9,876 nt of DNA from Bacteroidota bacterium (GCA_024278565.1 JAJRSY010000163.1:1-9876); one strand, 5' to 3'; shown: positions 1-6,190, counted from the first letter of the stretch. Program-made: numbers and translations. The notes: generated from the letters alone by a model not told the origin.

Positions 1-1
1 A

Positions 2-469
2 ACAAAGACCCTATTAATCGGAGTTTCTTTTGCGCTATTGGATTTTGTGGAGAATACCCAAATGCAACTGAAAAACACTATTATTATGGAAACAGGCGGA
101 ATGAAGGGTAGAAGAAAAGAACTGATACGTGAAGAACTGCACTCAAAACTAAAAAACGGATTTGGGGTTTCAAAAATCCATTCAGAATATGGAATGACCG
201 AATTGCTCTCACAGGCCTACTCAAAAGGCGACGGAATCTTCAAAACCCCTAATTGGATGAAAGTAATGGTGCGCGATACTGAGGATCCTTTGTGTTTTCA
301 AGCGATTGGCAAAACAGGTGGTTTAAACGTAATCGATCTTGCCAATGTGAATTCCTGTTCTTTCATCGCTACCCAAGATTTGGGAAAAATGTGCAAAGAT
401 GGCAGCTTTGAAGTACTGGGACGTTTTGACAACTCAGATATTCGAGGGTGTAATCTAATGGCAATTTAG
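2..469 (+). CDS. LuxE/PaaK-like acyl-activating protein (acyl transferase), 3' end only
   Basis: The reading frame is already open at the window edge (first full codon at 2), so this is the C-terminal ~155 residues of a longer protein; the TTG at 38 is internal. The visible part resembles the LuxE acyl-protein synthetase and PaaK branch of the ANL adenylating superfamily. It has an ETGGMKGRR segment, then SEYGMTE, which matches the adenylate-binding YGxTE motif, then TQDLG, and finally GRFDNSDIRGCN, which resembles the hinge motif before the C-terminal subdomain. Such enzymes activate a carboxylic or fatty acid as the acyl-adenylate and pass it to a thiol. The substrate cannot be read from this fragment. 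Flavobacterial homologues are usually just called acyl transferase. The gene ends at TAG 467-469, followed by about 655 bp of non-coding DNA, and converges with tyrS. Family assignment is fairly secure; function is not. Confidence 0.8.
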   Translation, partial: TKTLLIGVSFALLDFVENTQMQLKNTIIMETGGMKGRRKELIREELHSKLKNGFGVSKIHSEYGMTELLSQAYSKGDGIFKTPNWMKVMVRDTEDPLCFQAIGKTGGLNVIDLANVNSCSFIATQDLGKMCKDGSFEVLGRFDNSDIRGCNLMAI

Positions 470-520
470 TAGCACCCTTCCATTTTCATTTTATTTTGAG
501 ATTGTCTCTAAATCTTGGTA

Positions 521-683
521 TATACTCATGACACATGAAAACCCGAATTTTTATAAGCGTCTTTTTGCCTCTAACGGCGTTAAAATCATTAACCGTAGCT
601 ACGGCTATGCTTAATAATTTTGCCTTGTTAGAAACTAAAATACGCATCCTGAATTCTCCGATTTTTCATGTGTCATGAGTATA
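521..683. repeat. Long hairpin element 1 (163 bp)
   Basis: The ends, 521-541 and 663-683, are perfect 21-bp inverted repeats. Inside, further pairing is nearly continuous: 557-560 with 642-645, 562-565 with 637-640, 571-575 with 627-631, 576-578 with 622-624, and 582-592 with 611-621 with one mismatch. The apex contains CCGTAGCTACGG (593-604), itself a perfect palindrome. The whole unit can fold into one hairpin of about 160 nt as RNA or single-stranded DNA. Its left inner arm aligns with that of the element at 748-956 (21 of 27 positions from 557 and 780). It has no coding capacity. Confidence 0.85.
578..613 (+). repeat. Dispersed 36-bp motif, copy 1
   Basis: The motif consists of CGTTAAAA, a 5-nt variable part, AACCGTAGCTA, one variable base and GGCTATGCTTA. 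This copy forms the apex of hairpin element 1. It matches 9787-9822 at 30 of 36 positions with no gaps. Shorter versions of the 3' half occur at 825-846 and 998-1019. All four copies have the same orientation. Confidence 0.75.
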
Positions 684-747
684 GATCAAGGTTATCCCAT
701 CATCGGCAATATCAGGATCGTCAACAAAAAAAGTTCCAACTTAGAGA

Positions 748-956
748 CTGTTTTGAAATATCTAGATTATTTTCTTATAGCCTCTTTTTGCGCATAACTT
801 CGTTAATCCCGAGAATTCGGGATAAACCGTAGCGATGCTATGCTTAACCCCGATAGCTATCGAGGTTGCCTACGTTTTACACCCCTGCCTGCAGGCAGGC
901 AGGAAAATAGGCTATAACTCCCGAAGTCTCGGGGCTAACGACATATTTCAAAACAG
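748..956. repeat. Long hairpin element 2 (209 bp) carrying extra palindromes
   Basis: The outer arms 748-761 and 943-956 are perfect 14-bp inverted repeats. Next inward, 775-783 pairs with 909-917 and 785-788 with 904-907. A separate 23-nt imperfect inverted repeat links 801-823 with 918-940. Four short palindromes sit inside: 807-822, 850-861 (CGATAGCTATCG), 884-903 (CCTGCC/GGCAGG type) and 921-934. Compared with element 1 at 521-683, the scaffold is shared and these palindromes look like added modules. It is non-coding. Confidence 0.8.
801..846 (+). repeat. Dispersed motif, copy 2, interrupted by a palindrome
   Basis: CGTTAA (801-806) is separated from AACCGTAGC (825-833) by a segment containing the perfect-armed palindrome at 807-822. 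The copy then ends in GCTATGCTTA (837-846). It lies at the same place within hairpin element 2 as copy 1 does in element 1. Confidence 0.7.
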
Positions 957-960
957 GGTC

Positions 961-993
961 ACCTGCCAGCCGGCAGGCAGGTTTTGTTTTTTT
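961..993 (+). terminator. Terminator-like G+C hairpin with T tract
   Basis: ACCTGCC (961-967) pairs with GGCAGGT (976-982), with GCCGGC in the loop region, followed by a T-rich run to 993. This is the shape of an intrinsic terminator on the + strand. It lies almost 500 bp after the acyl transferase stop, so if used it is a distal terminator or a backup. Confidence 0.45.
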
Positions 994-997
994 CGAG

Positions 998-1019
998 TAC
1001 CGTAGCTATGGCTATGCTA
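998..1019 (+). repeat. Dispersed motif, copy 3 (3' half only)
   Basis: Positions 998-1019 read TACCGTAGCTA, T, GGCTATGCTA, matching the 3' half of the motif at 591-613. The CGTTAA half is absent. The copy sits between two G+C palindromes (961-982 and 1058-1074). Confidence 0.65.
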
Positions 1020-1057
1020 CCAAAAAACACCTTCACTAGGGTACAAAATCCGATATT

Positions 1058-1074
1058 CCTGCCCGTCTGGCAGG
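1058..1074. repeat. CCTGCC-N5-GGCAGG palindrome
   Basis: CCTGCC (1058-1063), loop CGTCT, GGCAGG (1069-1074): a perfect 6-bp stem. The same unit with one loop change occurs at 9624-9640, and close relatives occur at 884-903, 961-982, 4057-4077 and 9824-9846. No T tract follows on either strand, so this copy is listed as a repeat rather than a terminator. Confidence 0.7.
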
Positions 1075-1088
1075 CGTGGGTTCGGTTC

Positions 1089-1111
1089 AAAACAAAAACT
1101 CAAGATGAGTT
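1089..1111 (-). terminator. Probable intrinsic terminator of tyrS
   Basis: On the - strand, 14 nt after the tyrS stop codon, AACTCA and TGAGTT (1097-1102 and 1106-1111) form a 6-bp stem with a 3-nt loop. It is followed by TTTTTGTTTT on the transcribed strand. The stem is A/T-rich and modest, but placement and U tract are right. The same 18 bp recur in inverse orientation at 3939-3956. Confidence 0.5.
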
Positions 1112-1124
1112 CTAATTAGCGGGC

Positions 1125-2420
1125 TTAGTTTACCACTAAAACAAAATAATTCTTTTTGCCCCTTTGCAGCAATACGAACTTATCGTTTATCAGGTCAGAA
1201 ACCGTAATGGTATGGTCTTCCTTCACCTTTTCTTTGTTTACCGAAATAGAATTCTGCTTGAGCTCTCTGCGAGCCTCACCATTGGAAGCAAGAAACCCGG
1301 TTTCAGCCGATAAGGCTGCGATCATATCGAGTCCGTTTTCCAATACAGACCTCGAAATTTCTGATTGAGGCACGCCGTCAAAGACATCTAGAAACAATTT
1401 TTCGTCCAGTTTTTTCAAATCTTCAGAAGTAGATTTACCAAAAAGAATAGTACTGGCGGTAATGGCATTGTTCAGATCATCTTTTGAATGTACCATTACC
1501 GTAATTTCTTCGGCAAGACTTTTTTGCAACACACGTAAATGTTGTGCTTCTGCATGTTCGGCAATCAAAGATCCAATCTTTTCTTTCGACAGAAACGTAA
1601 AAATCTTGATGTACTTTTCGGCATCTGCATCTGAAGTGTTCAACCAATACTGATAAAACTTGTACGGTGATGTTCGCTCAGCGCTCAACCAAACATTGCC
1701 GGTTTCCGTTTTACCAAATTTAGTGCCATCGGCCTTAGTTATCAATGGGCAGGTCAAGGCATACCCTTTGCCACCACCTATTCTTCTGATAAGTTCGGTT
1801 CCTGTGGTAATGTTTCCCCATTGGTCGCTACCGCCCATTTGTAGCGTGCAATTATGGTTCTGGTAGAGGTATAGAAAATCATAACCCTGTACCAATTGAT
1901 AGGTGAACTCGGTAAATGACATTCCTTCCTTAGCCTCAGAAGACAGTCTTTTTTTGACCGAATCCTTGGCCATCATATAATTTACGGTAATATGCTTACC
2001 AACATCTCGAATAAAATCTAAAAAAGAAAAATCCTTCATCCAATCATAATTGTTCACCAAAACCGCTGTATTAGCATTAGCACCATTAAAATCGAGAAAA
2101 CGTGACAATTGGTTCTTTAGGGCTTCTTGGTTATGGCGTAAGGTAGGTTCGTCCATCAAATTTCGTTCTGCCGACTTACCTGAAGGGTCCCCGATCATAC
2201 CCGTAGCACCACCAATCAATGCGAAAGGTTTGTGGCCCGCCTGTTGAAAATGGCGCAACATCATAACACTCACCAAATGCCCAATATGAAGTGAATCTGC
2301 CGTTGGATCAATGCCGACATAAGCTGATTGCATGCCTTTTGACAAATGCTCTTCGGTGCCCGGCATGGCATCATGTAGCATACCACGCCATTTTAATTCT
2401 TCAACAAAACTTAAAGCCAT
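1125..2420 (-). CDS. tyrS: Tyrosyl-tRNA synthetase
   Basis: This cytoplasmic class I aminoacyl-tRNA synthetase charges tRNA-Tyr with tyrosine. The 431-residue product has the family's full set of landmarks: YVGIDPT near residue 34, the HIGH signature at 45-48, GGATGMIGDPSGK around 70-82, the tyrosine-pocket segment QLVQGYDFLYL at about 175-185, QMGGSDQWGN near 194, and KFGKT at 234-238 as the KMSKS loop. The last ~65 residues form the tRNA-binding S4 domain, ending in LLQRGKKNYF. ATG 2418-2420 is chosen over the upstream in-frame ATG at 2477 because the extra 19 residues match nothing in the family and would overlap the -7 box at 2457-2464. The gene is divergent from the SDR gene and appears to be transcribed alone. 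Nothing suggests it is non-functional. Confidence 0.97.
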   Translation of the reverse strand: MALSFVEELKWRGMLHDAMPGTEEHLSKGMQSAYVGIDPTADSLHIGHLVSVMMLRHFQQAGHKPFALIGGATGMIGDPSGKSAERNLMDEPTLRHNQEALKNQLSRFLDFNGANANTAVLVNNYDWMKDFSFLDFIRDVGKHITVNYMMAKDSVKKRLSSEAKEGMSFTEFTYQLVQGYDFLYLYQNHNCTLQMGGSDQWGNITTGTELIRRIGGGKGYALTCPLITKADGTKFGKTETGNVWLSAERTSPYKFYQYWLNTSDADAEKYIKIFTFLSKEKIGSLIAEHAEAQHLRVLQKSLAEEITVMVHSKDDLNNAITASTILFGKSTSEDLKKLDEKLFLDVFDGVPQSEISRSVLENGLDMIAALSAETGFLASNGEARRELKQNSISVNKEKVKEDHTITVSDLINDKFVLLQRGKKNYFVLVVN

Positions 2421-2534
2421 TGTGTTTTGATTTAATCGAGTTAGTATTGAACATTGCAAATATAAAAGTAAATACAACGCTTTTACCCTCAGAGTTAAAG
2501 GAAATAATTCAAGTCTATTCCCTAACTTTGAACC
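2421..2534. promoter_or_regulatory. Divergent promoter region, tyrS / SDR gene
   Basis: This 114-bp gap holds a Bacteroidota -7 box on each strand. On the - strand TATATTTG (2457-2464) lies about 36 bp before the tyrS ATG. On the + strand TAACTTTG (2523-2530) lies 4 bp before the SDR ATG. Neither has a convincing TTG -33 element at the usual spacing, so both calls rest on the -7 box and position. No palindromic repeats occur here. Confidence 0.6.
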
Positions 2535-3539
2535 ATGGTCTTAGTCACGGGAGGTACTGGGTTGGTCGGCGCACATTTACTACTGTATTTACTTAGAAAG
2601 AAAGTGACCGTAAGAGCCATTCACAGAAAGGAAAGCAATCTAAAGCGTGTTGAAAAGGTTTTCAACTATTACAAAAACACCTCAGAACTTTTTGAACAAA
2701 TTGATTGGGTCGAAGCTGATCTGAACAACATACCCGCACTTGAAAGGGCTTTTGAAAATGTAAGCCACGTATACCATGCAGCGGCACTTATATCGTTCGA
2801 CCCCAACGATTATGAATCTCTAATGAAAACGAATGTCGAGGGCACGGCCAATATTGTAAACCTTTGTATTGCGAACAAGATAAAAAAATTGTGCTATGTA
2901 AGTACGATCGGTACCATCGGAAAAAATATGACATACGCCCTATCAACAGAGGAAAATGAATGGAACGTTCAAGAAGCGAATGTATATGCCCTATCAAAAT
3001 ACGATGCGGAAATGGAGGCCTGGAGGGGTTCACAAGAAGGCCTGCCGGTCGTGATGGTAAACCCCGGTGTAATAGTGGGACCAGGTTTTTGGAACACGGG
3101 AAGCGGGGCGCTTTTCACTACCGCAAATAAAGGATATAAATTCTACCCCCCAGGCGGAACCGGATTTATAAGCGTACATGATGTAATAAAAATGATGGTC
3201 GCCTTGATGGATTCGAAAATCGAAAACGAACGCTTTATCGCTGTTGCCGAAAACATGAGCTTTCAAGCGGTTCTAACCCAATTAACAACAGCATTGGGAA
3301 AACGACCTCCACATAAAAAATTAAAATTTTGGCAACTCGAAATCGGCAGGTTTGCAGGCGCAATGGTAAACCTTGTTACAAAACGAGGTCGTAAAATCAC
3401 CAAAGACTCAATTCGTTCGATGAGGCACCCACAAAAGTATTCCAACGATAAGATAAAAGGGGCATTGGGTTTTGAGTTTGAACCGCTGGCCGATATCATT
3501 GAATTTTCTTGCAAGCGGTTTAGGGAAGAGAATCCTTGA
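2535..3539 (+). CDS. NAD(P)-dependent epimerase/dehydratase (extended SDR, DFR/3-beta-HSD-like)
   Basis: The 334-residue protein begins directly with the Rossmann strand and glycine motif TGGTGLVG (residues 5-12). It continues with the acidic ADL near 61-63, HAAA at 81-84, VSTIG with the catalytic Ser/Thr at about 122-126, the catalytic pair Y151xxxK155, and NPG at 176-178. This is the extended, or atypical, SDR pattern seen in dihydroflavonol-4-reductase and 3-beta-hydroxysteroid dehydrogenase-like proteins. The substrate is unknown and is probably not a flavonoid in this organism. ATG 2535 is the only sensible start: the motif begins at residue 5 and the next in-frame Met is near residue 97. 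The start lies 4 bp after a -7 box, suggesting a leaderless message. The 3' end overlaps the convergent DUF4296 gene by 20 bp. Confidence 0.9.
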   Translation: MVLVTGGTGLVGAHLLLYLLRKKVTVRAIHRKESNLKRVEKVFNYYKNTSELFEQIDWVEADLNNIPALERAFENVSHVYHAAALISFDPNDYESLMKTNVEGTANIVNLCIANKIKKLCYVSTIGTIGKNMTYALSTEENEWNVQEANVYALSKYDAEMEAWRGSQEGLPVVMVNPGVIVGPGFWNTGSGALFTTANKGYKFYPPGGTGFISVHDVIKMMVALMDSKIENERFIAVAENMSFQAVLTQLTTALGKRPPHKKLKFWQLEIGRFAGAMVNLVTKRGRKITKDSIRSMRHPQKYSNDKIKGALGFEFEPLADIIEFSCKRFREENP

Positions 3540-3933
3540 TTTTTTTCAAATCACGGGCGGCTTTCCTTTTCACGTTCTCAATACTGTCATTACGCTTTTT
3601 TTCTTCGTCGATTCGCTCTTTCTCTTTTTCAAGCCTAGCTTCTACAGCTGTATAAATAGCTTCGTACTCAATTGGCAATGAGGCATAATAAAAATCACTT
3701 TCTACAAACTGAACACTATCTACCCCATGTTTTTCATAAATAAACTGCATGGGTTCGATACTATTGTTCCTCAAAATCGCAATATTGGTGCTTTTAGCTG
3801 CAGTGATAATGGCCATATCATTCAGTATTTCGATCATTTTTTCTTTAGGAATAAGATTATCGGGTTTCTCGACCAATTTTTCGGCACAGGAAAAGAACCA
3901 AGTAAAAAACAATAAACAAAATACATTTCTCAT
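3520..3933 (-). CDS. DUF4296 family lipoprotein
   Basis: The product has 137 residues. A short hydrophobic signal sequence, VFCLLFFTWFF, ends in FFSC, a lipobox that places the lipidated cysteine at residue 16. Secretion and anchoring to a membrane are therefore expected. The middle contains LIPKEKMIEILNDMAI, the characteristic start of the DUF4296 domain, then a helical region. The last ~40 residues (LEKEKERIDEEKKRNDSIENVKRKAARDLKKIKDSL) are highly charged and probably coiled-coil. The family is typical of Bacteroidota and has no known function. ATG 3931-3933 is preferred over the ATG at 3945 because it puts the signal peptide at the very N-terminus. The upstream ATG lies inside an 18-bp sequence repeated elsewhere. 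No TAnnTTTG box is visible upstream, so it may be transcribed by read-through from pyrC. Confidence 0.85.
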   Translation of the reverse strand: MRNVFCLLFFTWFFSCAEKLVEKPDNLIPKEKMIEILNDMAIITAAKSTNIAILRNNSIEPMQFIYEKHGVDSVQFVESDFYYASLPIEYEAIYTAVEARLEKEKERIDEEKKRNDSIENVKRKAARDLKKIKDSLP

Positions 3934-3938
3934 AATTG

Positions 3939-3956
3939 AACTCATCTTGAGTTTTT
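3939..3956 (+). terminator. Second copy of the 18-bp hairpin (inverted), terminator-like on + strand
   Basis: The 18 bp here are the exact reverse complement of 1094-1111. On the + strand AACTCA and TGAGTT form a short hairpin running into TTTTATT. It could end + strand transcripts leaving the SDR gene, which would by then run antisense to the whole DUF4296 gene. It also lies across the upstream ATG of the DUF4296 gene. Confidence 0.4.
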
Positions 3957-3965
3957 ATTCCCACT

Positions 3966-4006
3966 CCCGAAACTTCGGGGGTTTAACCCCGCTGAAAAAG
4001 CGGGGT
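3966..4006. repeat. Two adjacent small palindromes
   Basis: CCCGAA/TTCGGG (3966-3971 and 3974-3979) is followed by ACCCCGCT/AGCGGGGT (3986-3993 and 3999-4006, loop GAAAA, perfect 8-bp stem). They lie in the 191-bp gap between pyrC and the DUF4296 gene and would be transcribed together with them. The first type resembles the palindromes inside hairpin element 2 (807-822 and 921-934). Confidence 0.7.
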
Positions 4007-4049
4007 AGGTACTCCGACGCCTACCCGTTCGGCAGCTGGGCTTGCGTCA

Positions 4050-4077
4050 AATAAAACCTGCCCGTCCAGCAGGCAGG
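4050..4077 (-). terminator. Terminator-like hairpin after pyrC (CCTGCC family)
   Basis: On the - strand, 47 nt past the pyrC stop, CCTGCCT and GGGCAGG form a 7-bp stem with one G-U pair, followed by TTTTATTT. It uses the same G+C palindrome family as 1058-1074 and 9624-9640. Efficient termination here would separate pyrC from the downstream DUF4296 gene, for which no promoter is obvious. Confidence 0.55.
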
Positions 4078-4124
4078 GGTGAACTCCTATTAATGCCTCG
4101 TGGGCCTCCCCGAGGTCGTTTACT

Positions 4125-5459
4125 TTACCTATCAAAGGTTAACCTTTTGGCATGTCGCTCATTTGAAATACTTCCGTTTTCATAAGCTAAATGCCCATTC
4201 ACAAAAGTATGTGATATTTTGGATCTGAATGTATACCCATCAAAGGGAGACCATCCGCATTTATATAAATTTGTATCGGCACCCGCCTTCCATGGATCAT
4301 TTAAATCGACTAAAACCAAATCGGCAAAATAGCCCTCTCTTATAAACCCCCGTTTTTTTATTTGAAACAACTTAGCTGGGTTATGGCACATCTTCTCTAC
4401 CATTTTTTCGAGTGATAACACTCCCTCATGGTATTTTTCAAGCATTGCACATAAGGCATGCTGCACCAAAGGGCCACCTGACGGAGCCTTTGTATACACA
4501 TTGTTTTTCTCCTCTAAAAGGTGCGGGGCATGGTCGGTAGCAATTACATCAATACGATCATCCAATAAAGCTTCCCATAACATTGACCTATCGGCAGCGG
4601 TTTTTACAGCCGGGTTCCATTTGATCAGTGTGCCCTTGGTATCATAATCGACATCTGAAAACCATAGATGGTGAATACACACTTCGGCGGTGATTTTTTT
4701 CTGTTCTAACGGAATATCGTTTCTGAACAGCTCCATCTCCCTTCCAGTCGATAAATGAAATACATGCAAACGGGCACCGGTCTTTTTTGCCAAATCTATG
4801 GCCTTTGAGGAAGAAAGATAACAGGCCTCAGCACTCCGGATCAATGGGTGGTACTTTATAGGAATATCATCACCGTACTGGTCCTTGTATTTTTCAAGGT
4901 TTCTTTTTATGGTGCCTTCATCTTCGCAATGGGTTGAAATGACCATTTCGGTACTTTTGAATATCTTTTCAAGCACCACCTCATCATCGACCAACATGTT
5001 TCCGGTAGAAGACCCCAAAAACAATTTCACGCCTGAACAGGCATTTTTGTCCAATCGCCTTATTTCTTCTAGATTGTCATTGGTGCCCCCGAACAAAAAC
5101 GAATAGTTGGCATAGGAAGATGTTGCGCCCATAGCGAATTTTTCTTCCAATTTTTCAATAGTTGTGGTTTGTGGGGTAGTGTTTGGCTGTTCCATAAAAG
5201 TGGTGATTCCACCAGCAATGGCAGCCCTGCTCTCAGAAGCAATGTTACCCTTATGCGTCAGGCCAGGTTCTCTAAAGTGCACTTGATCGTCGATTACACC
5301 AGGTAAGAGATGTTTGCCCTTTGCATCAATGACCCTTGCATTGGAATCTGAAATATCGGTATCGATTTTTAATATCAGTCCATCACCGAGCAATACGTCG
5401 CTTTCAAAAACAATATTCTCGTTGACTACCTTGACATTTTTCAAAATTATATTACCCAT
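4125..5459 (-). CDS. pyrC: Dihydroorotase
   Basis: This amidohydrolase catalyses the reversible cyclisation of carbamoyl-aspartate to dihydroorotate, the third step of de novo pyrimidine synthesis. Its 444 residues fit the long (PyrC/AllB-like) type. Landmarks are LPGVIDDQVHFREPG at about 52-66, PNT at 92-94, GVKLFLGS with the probable carbamylated Lys145, HCED with His177, LHVFHLST with His235, and ATDHAPH with Asp309. The usual DxHxH metal motif reads D57-D-Q59-V-H61 here: the first His ligand is Gln, while the second His, Arg63 and the other ligands are intact. The gene lies 2 bp after the GT2 gene on the same strand and is clearly co-transcribed with it. Hydantoinase or allantoinase is an alternative, but REPG and HCED fit dihydroorotase best. 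Confidence 0.93.
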   Translation of the reverse strand: MGNIILKNVKVVNENIVFESDVLLGDGLILKIDTDISDSNARVIDAKGKHLLPGVIDDQVHFREPGLTHKGNIASESRAAIAGGITTFMEQPNTTPQTTTIEKLEEKFAMGATSSYANYSFLFGGTNDNLEEIRRLDKNACSGVKLFLGSSTGNMLVDDEVVLEKIFKSTEMVISTHCEDEGTIKRNLEKYKDQYGDDIPIKYHPLIRSAEACYLSSSKAIDLAKKTGARLHVFHLSTGREMELFRNDIPLEQKKITAEVCIHHLWFSDVDYDTKGTLIKWNPAVKTAADRSMLWEALLDDRIDVIATDHAPHLLEEKNNVYTKAPSGGPLVQHALCAMLEKYHEGVLSLEKMVEKMCHNPAKLFQIKKRGFIREGYFADLVLVDLNDPWKAGADTNLYKCGWSPFDGYTFRSKISHTFVNGHLAYENGSISNERHAKRLTFDR

Positions 5460-5461
5460 TT

Positions 5462-6190
5462 CTAGAATCTTTTTTTATAAAACAAGCTTCTTAATTTCAT
5501 TTTCATAACACCGAAAATTGCTTCTCCAATAATTGAAGAGCTCATTTTAGACTTTCCCTTTACCCGATCACGAAAAATAATGGAGACCTCTTCAAGCTTA
5601 TAGTTTTTGAGATAGGCCCTAAACTTCATTTCTATTTGAAATGCATAGCCAACAAACCGTATTGAATCGAGATCCAAGTTCTCAAGTACATGGCGTTTGT
5701 AGCATACAAAACCTGCTGTTGGGTCATGTATGCGCATACCCGTTATCACCTTTACATAGAACGATGCCCCATAGGAAAGAAGCACTCTGTACAAAGGCCA
5801 ATCAACCACATTCACCCCGTTCTTATACCGTGAGCCTATGGCCACATCTGCCCCGTTCTTACATACCCTGTGCAGCCGTTCAAGATCAGTAGGGTTGTGC
5901 GAAAAATCGGCATCCATCTCAAATATATAATCATACTTTTTAGCTATGGCCCACTTAAACCCATGAATATATGCCGTTCCTAAGCCAGCTTTTTCCTTTC
6001 TGGTCTCCAGAAACAAATTTCCAGAAAACCCTTGTTGTAACCTGATTACCTCGGCAGAGGTGCCATCGGGCGAATTATCATCTACGATAAGTACATGATA
6101 AGCGGTTCTCAGATCAAATACAGCCCTTATGATCGCTTCAATGTTCTCAATTTCATTGTAGGTTGGTATGATGACTAAACTGTCAGACAT
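5462..6190 (-). CDS. Polyprenol monophosphomannose synthase-like GT2 glycosyltransferase
   Basis: The 242-residue protein is a family 2 glycosyltransferase of the DPM1 type, which transfers a sugar, typically mannose from GDP-mannose, to a polyprenyl phosphate on the cytoplasmic face of the membrane. Visible motifs are IIPTYNE (residues 7-13), VDDNSPDGT (36-44) for nucleotide binding, the metal-binding DAD (93-95), GSRY (119-122), DPTAGF (156-161) and the basic RDRVKGKSKMS (207-217). There is no C-terminal membrane domain, so it should be peripheral. The start ATG 6188-6190 gives MSDSLVIIPTYNE, the normal short lead into the first strand. A -7 box lies 21 bp upstream. It is the first gene of an operon with pyrC and divergent from a PMT-like transferase that could use its product. 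Sugar specificity is inferred from the family. Confidence 0.9.
   Translation of the reverse strand: MSDSLVIIPTYNEIENIEAIIRAVFDLRTAYHVLIVDDNSPDGTSAEVIRLQQGFSGNLFLETRKEKAGLGTAYIHGFKWAIAKKYDYIFEMDADFSHNPTDLERLHRVCKNGADVAIGSRYKNGVNVVDWPLYRVLLSYGASFYVKVITGMRIHDPTAGFVCYKRHVLENLDLDSIRFVGYAFQIEMKFRAYLKNYKLEEVSIIFRDRVKGKSKMSSSIIGEAIFGVMKMKLRSLFYKKRF

Larger units (their letters stand above)
470..1124. other. 655-bp convergent intergenic region rich in palindromes
   Basis: No credible gene lies between the acyl transferase stop and the tyrS stop. The stretch holds a long hairpin element (521-683), a unique spacer (684-743), a second related hairpin element (748-956), then G+C-rich palindromes at 961-982 and 1058-1074 and an A/T-flanked hairpin at 1097-1111. 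Both flanking genes point into it, so it is a pure 3'-3' region, where repeats can accumulate without disturbing promoters. No transposase or RNA gene was recognised. Confidence 0.8.

Noticed and set aside
568..633. Integron attC-like pair: CTCTAAC (569-575) and GTTAGAA (627-633) in hairpin element 1
   Set aside because: The right site does not end as the GTTRRRY consensus requires, the second element lacks the corresponding bases, and there is no cassette array or integrase.
521..1074. CRISPR array
   Set aside because: The repeats are palindromes of different kinds at irregular distances, with no uniform repeat-spacer rhythm and no cas gene.
1709..1723. Unusual KMSKS motif (KFGKT) in TyrRS
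   Set aside because: KFGKT is a well-known form of this motif in bacterial TyrRS and is not remarkable.
2421..2477. Longer tyrS beginning at the upstream ATG (2475-2477)
   Set aside because: The added residues are absent from the family as I know it, and the frame crosses the -7 box, so it would not be in the mRNA.
3749..4054. 101-codon + strand frame across the 5' part of the DUF4296 gene
   Set aside because: It is a shadow of the real gene on the other strand and continues through palindromic intergenic DNA.
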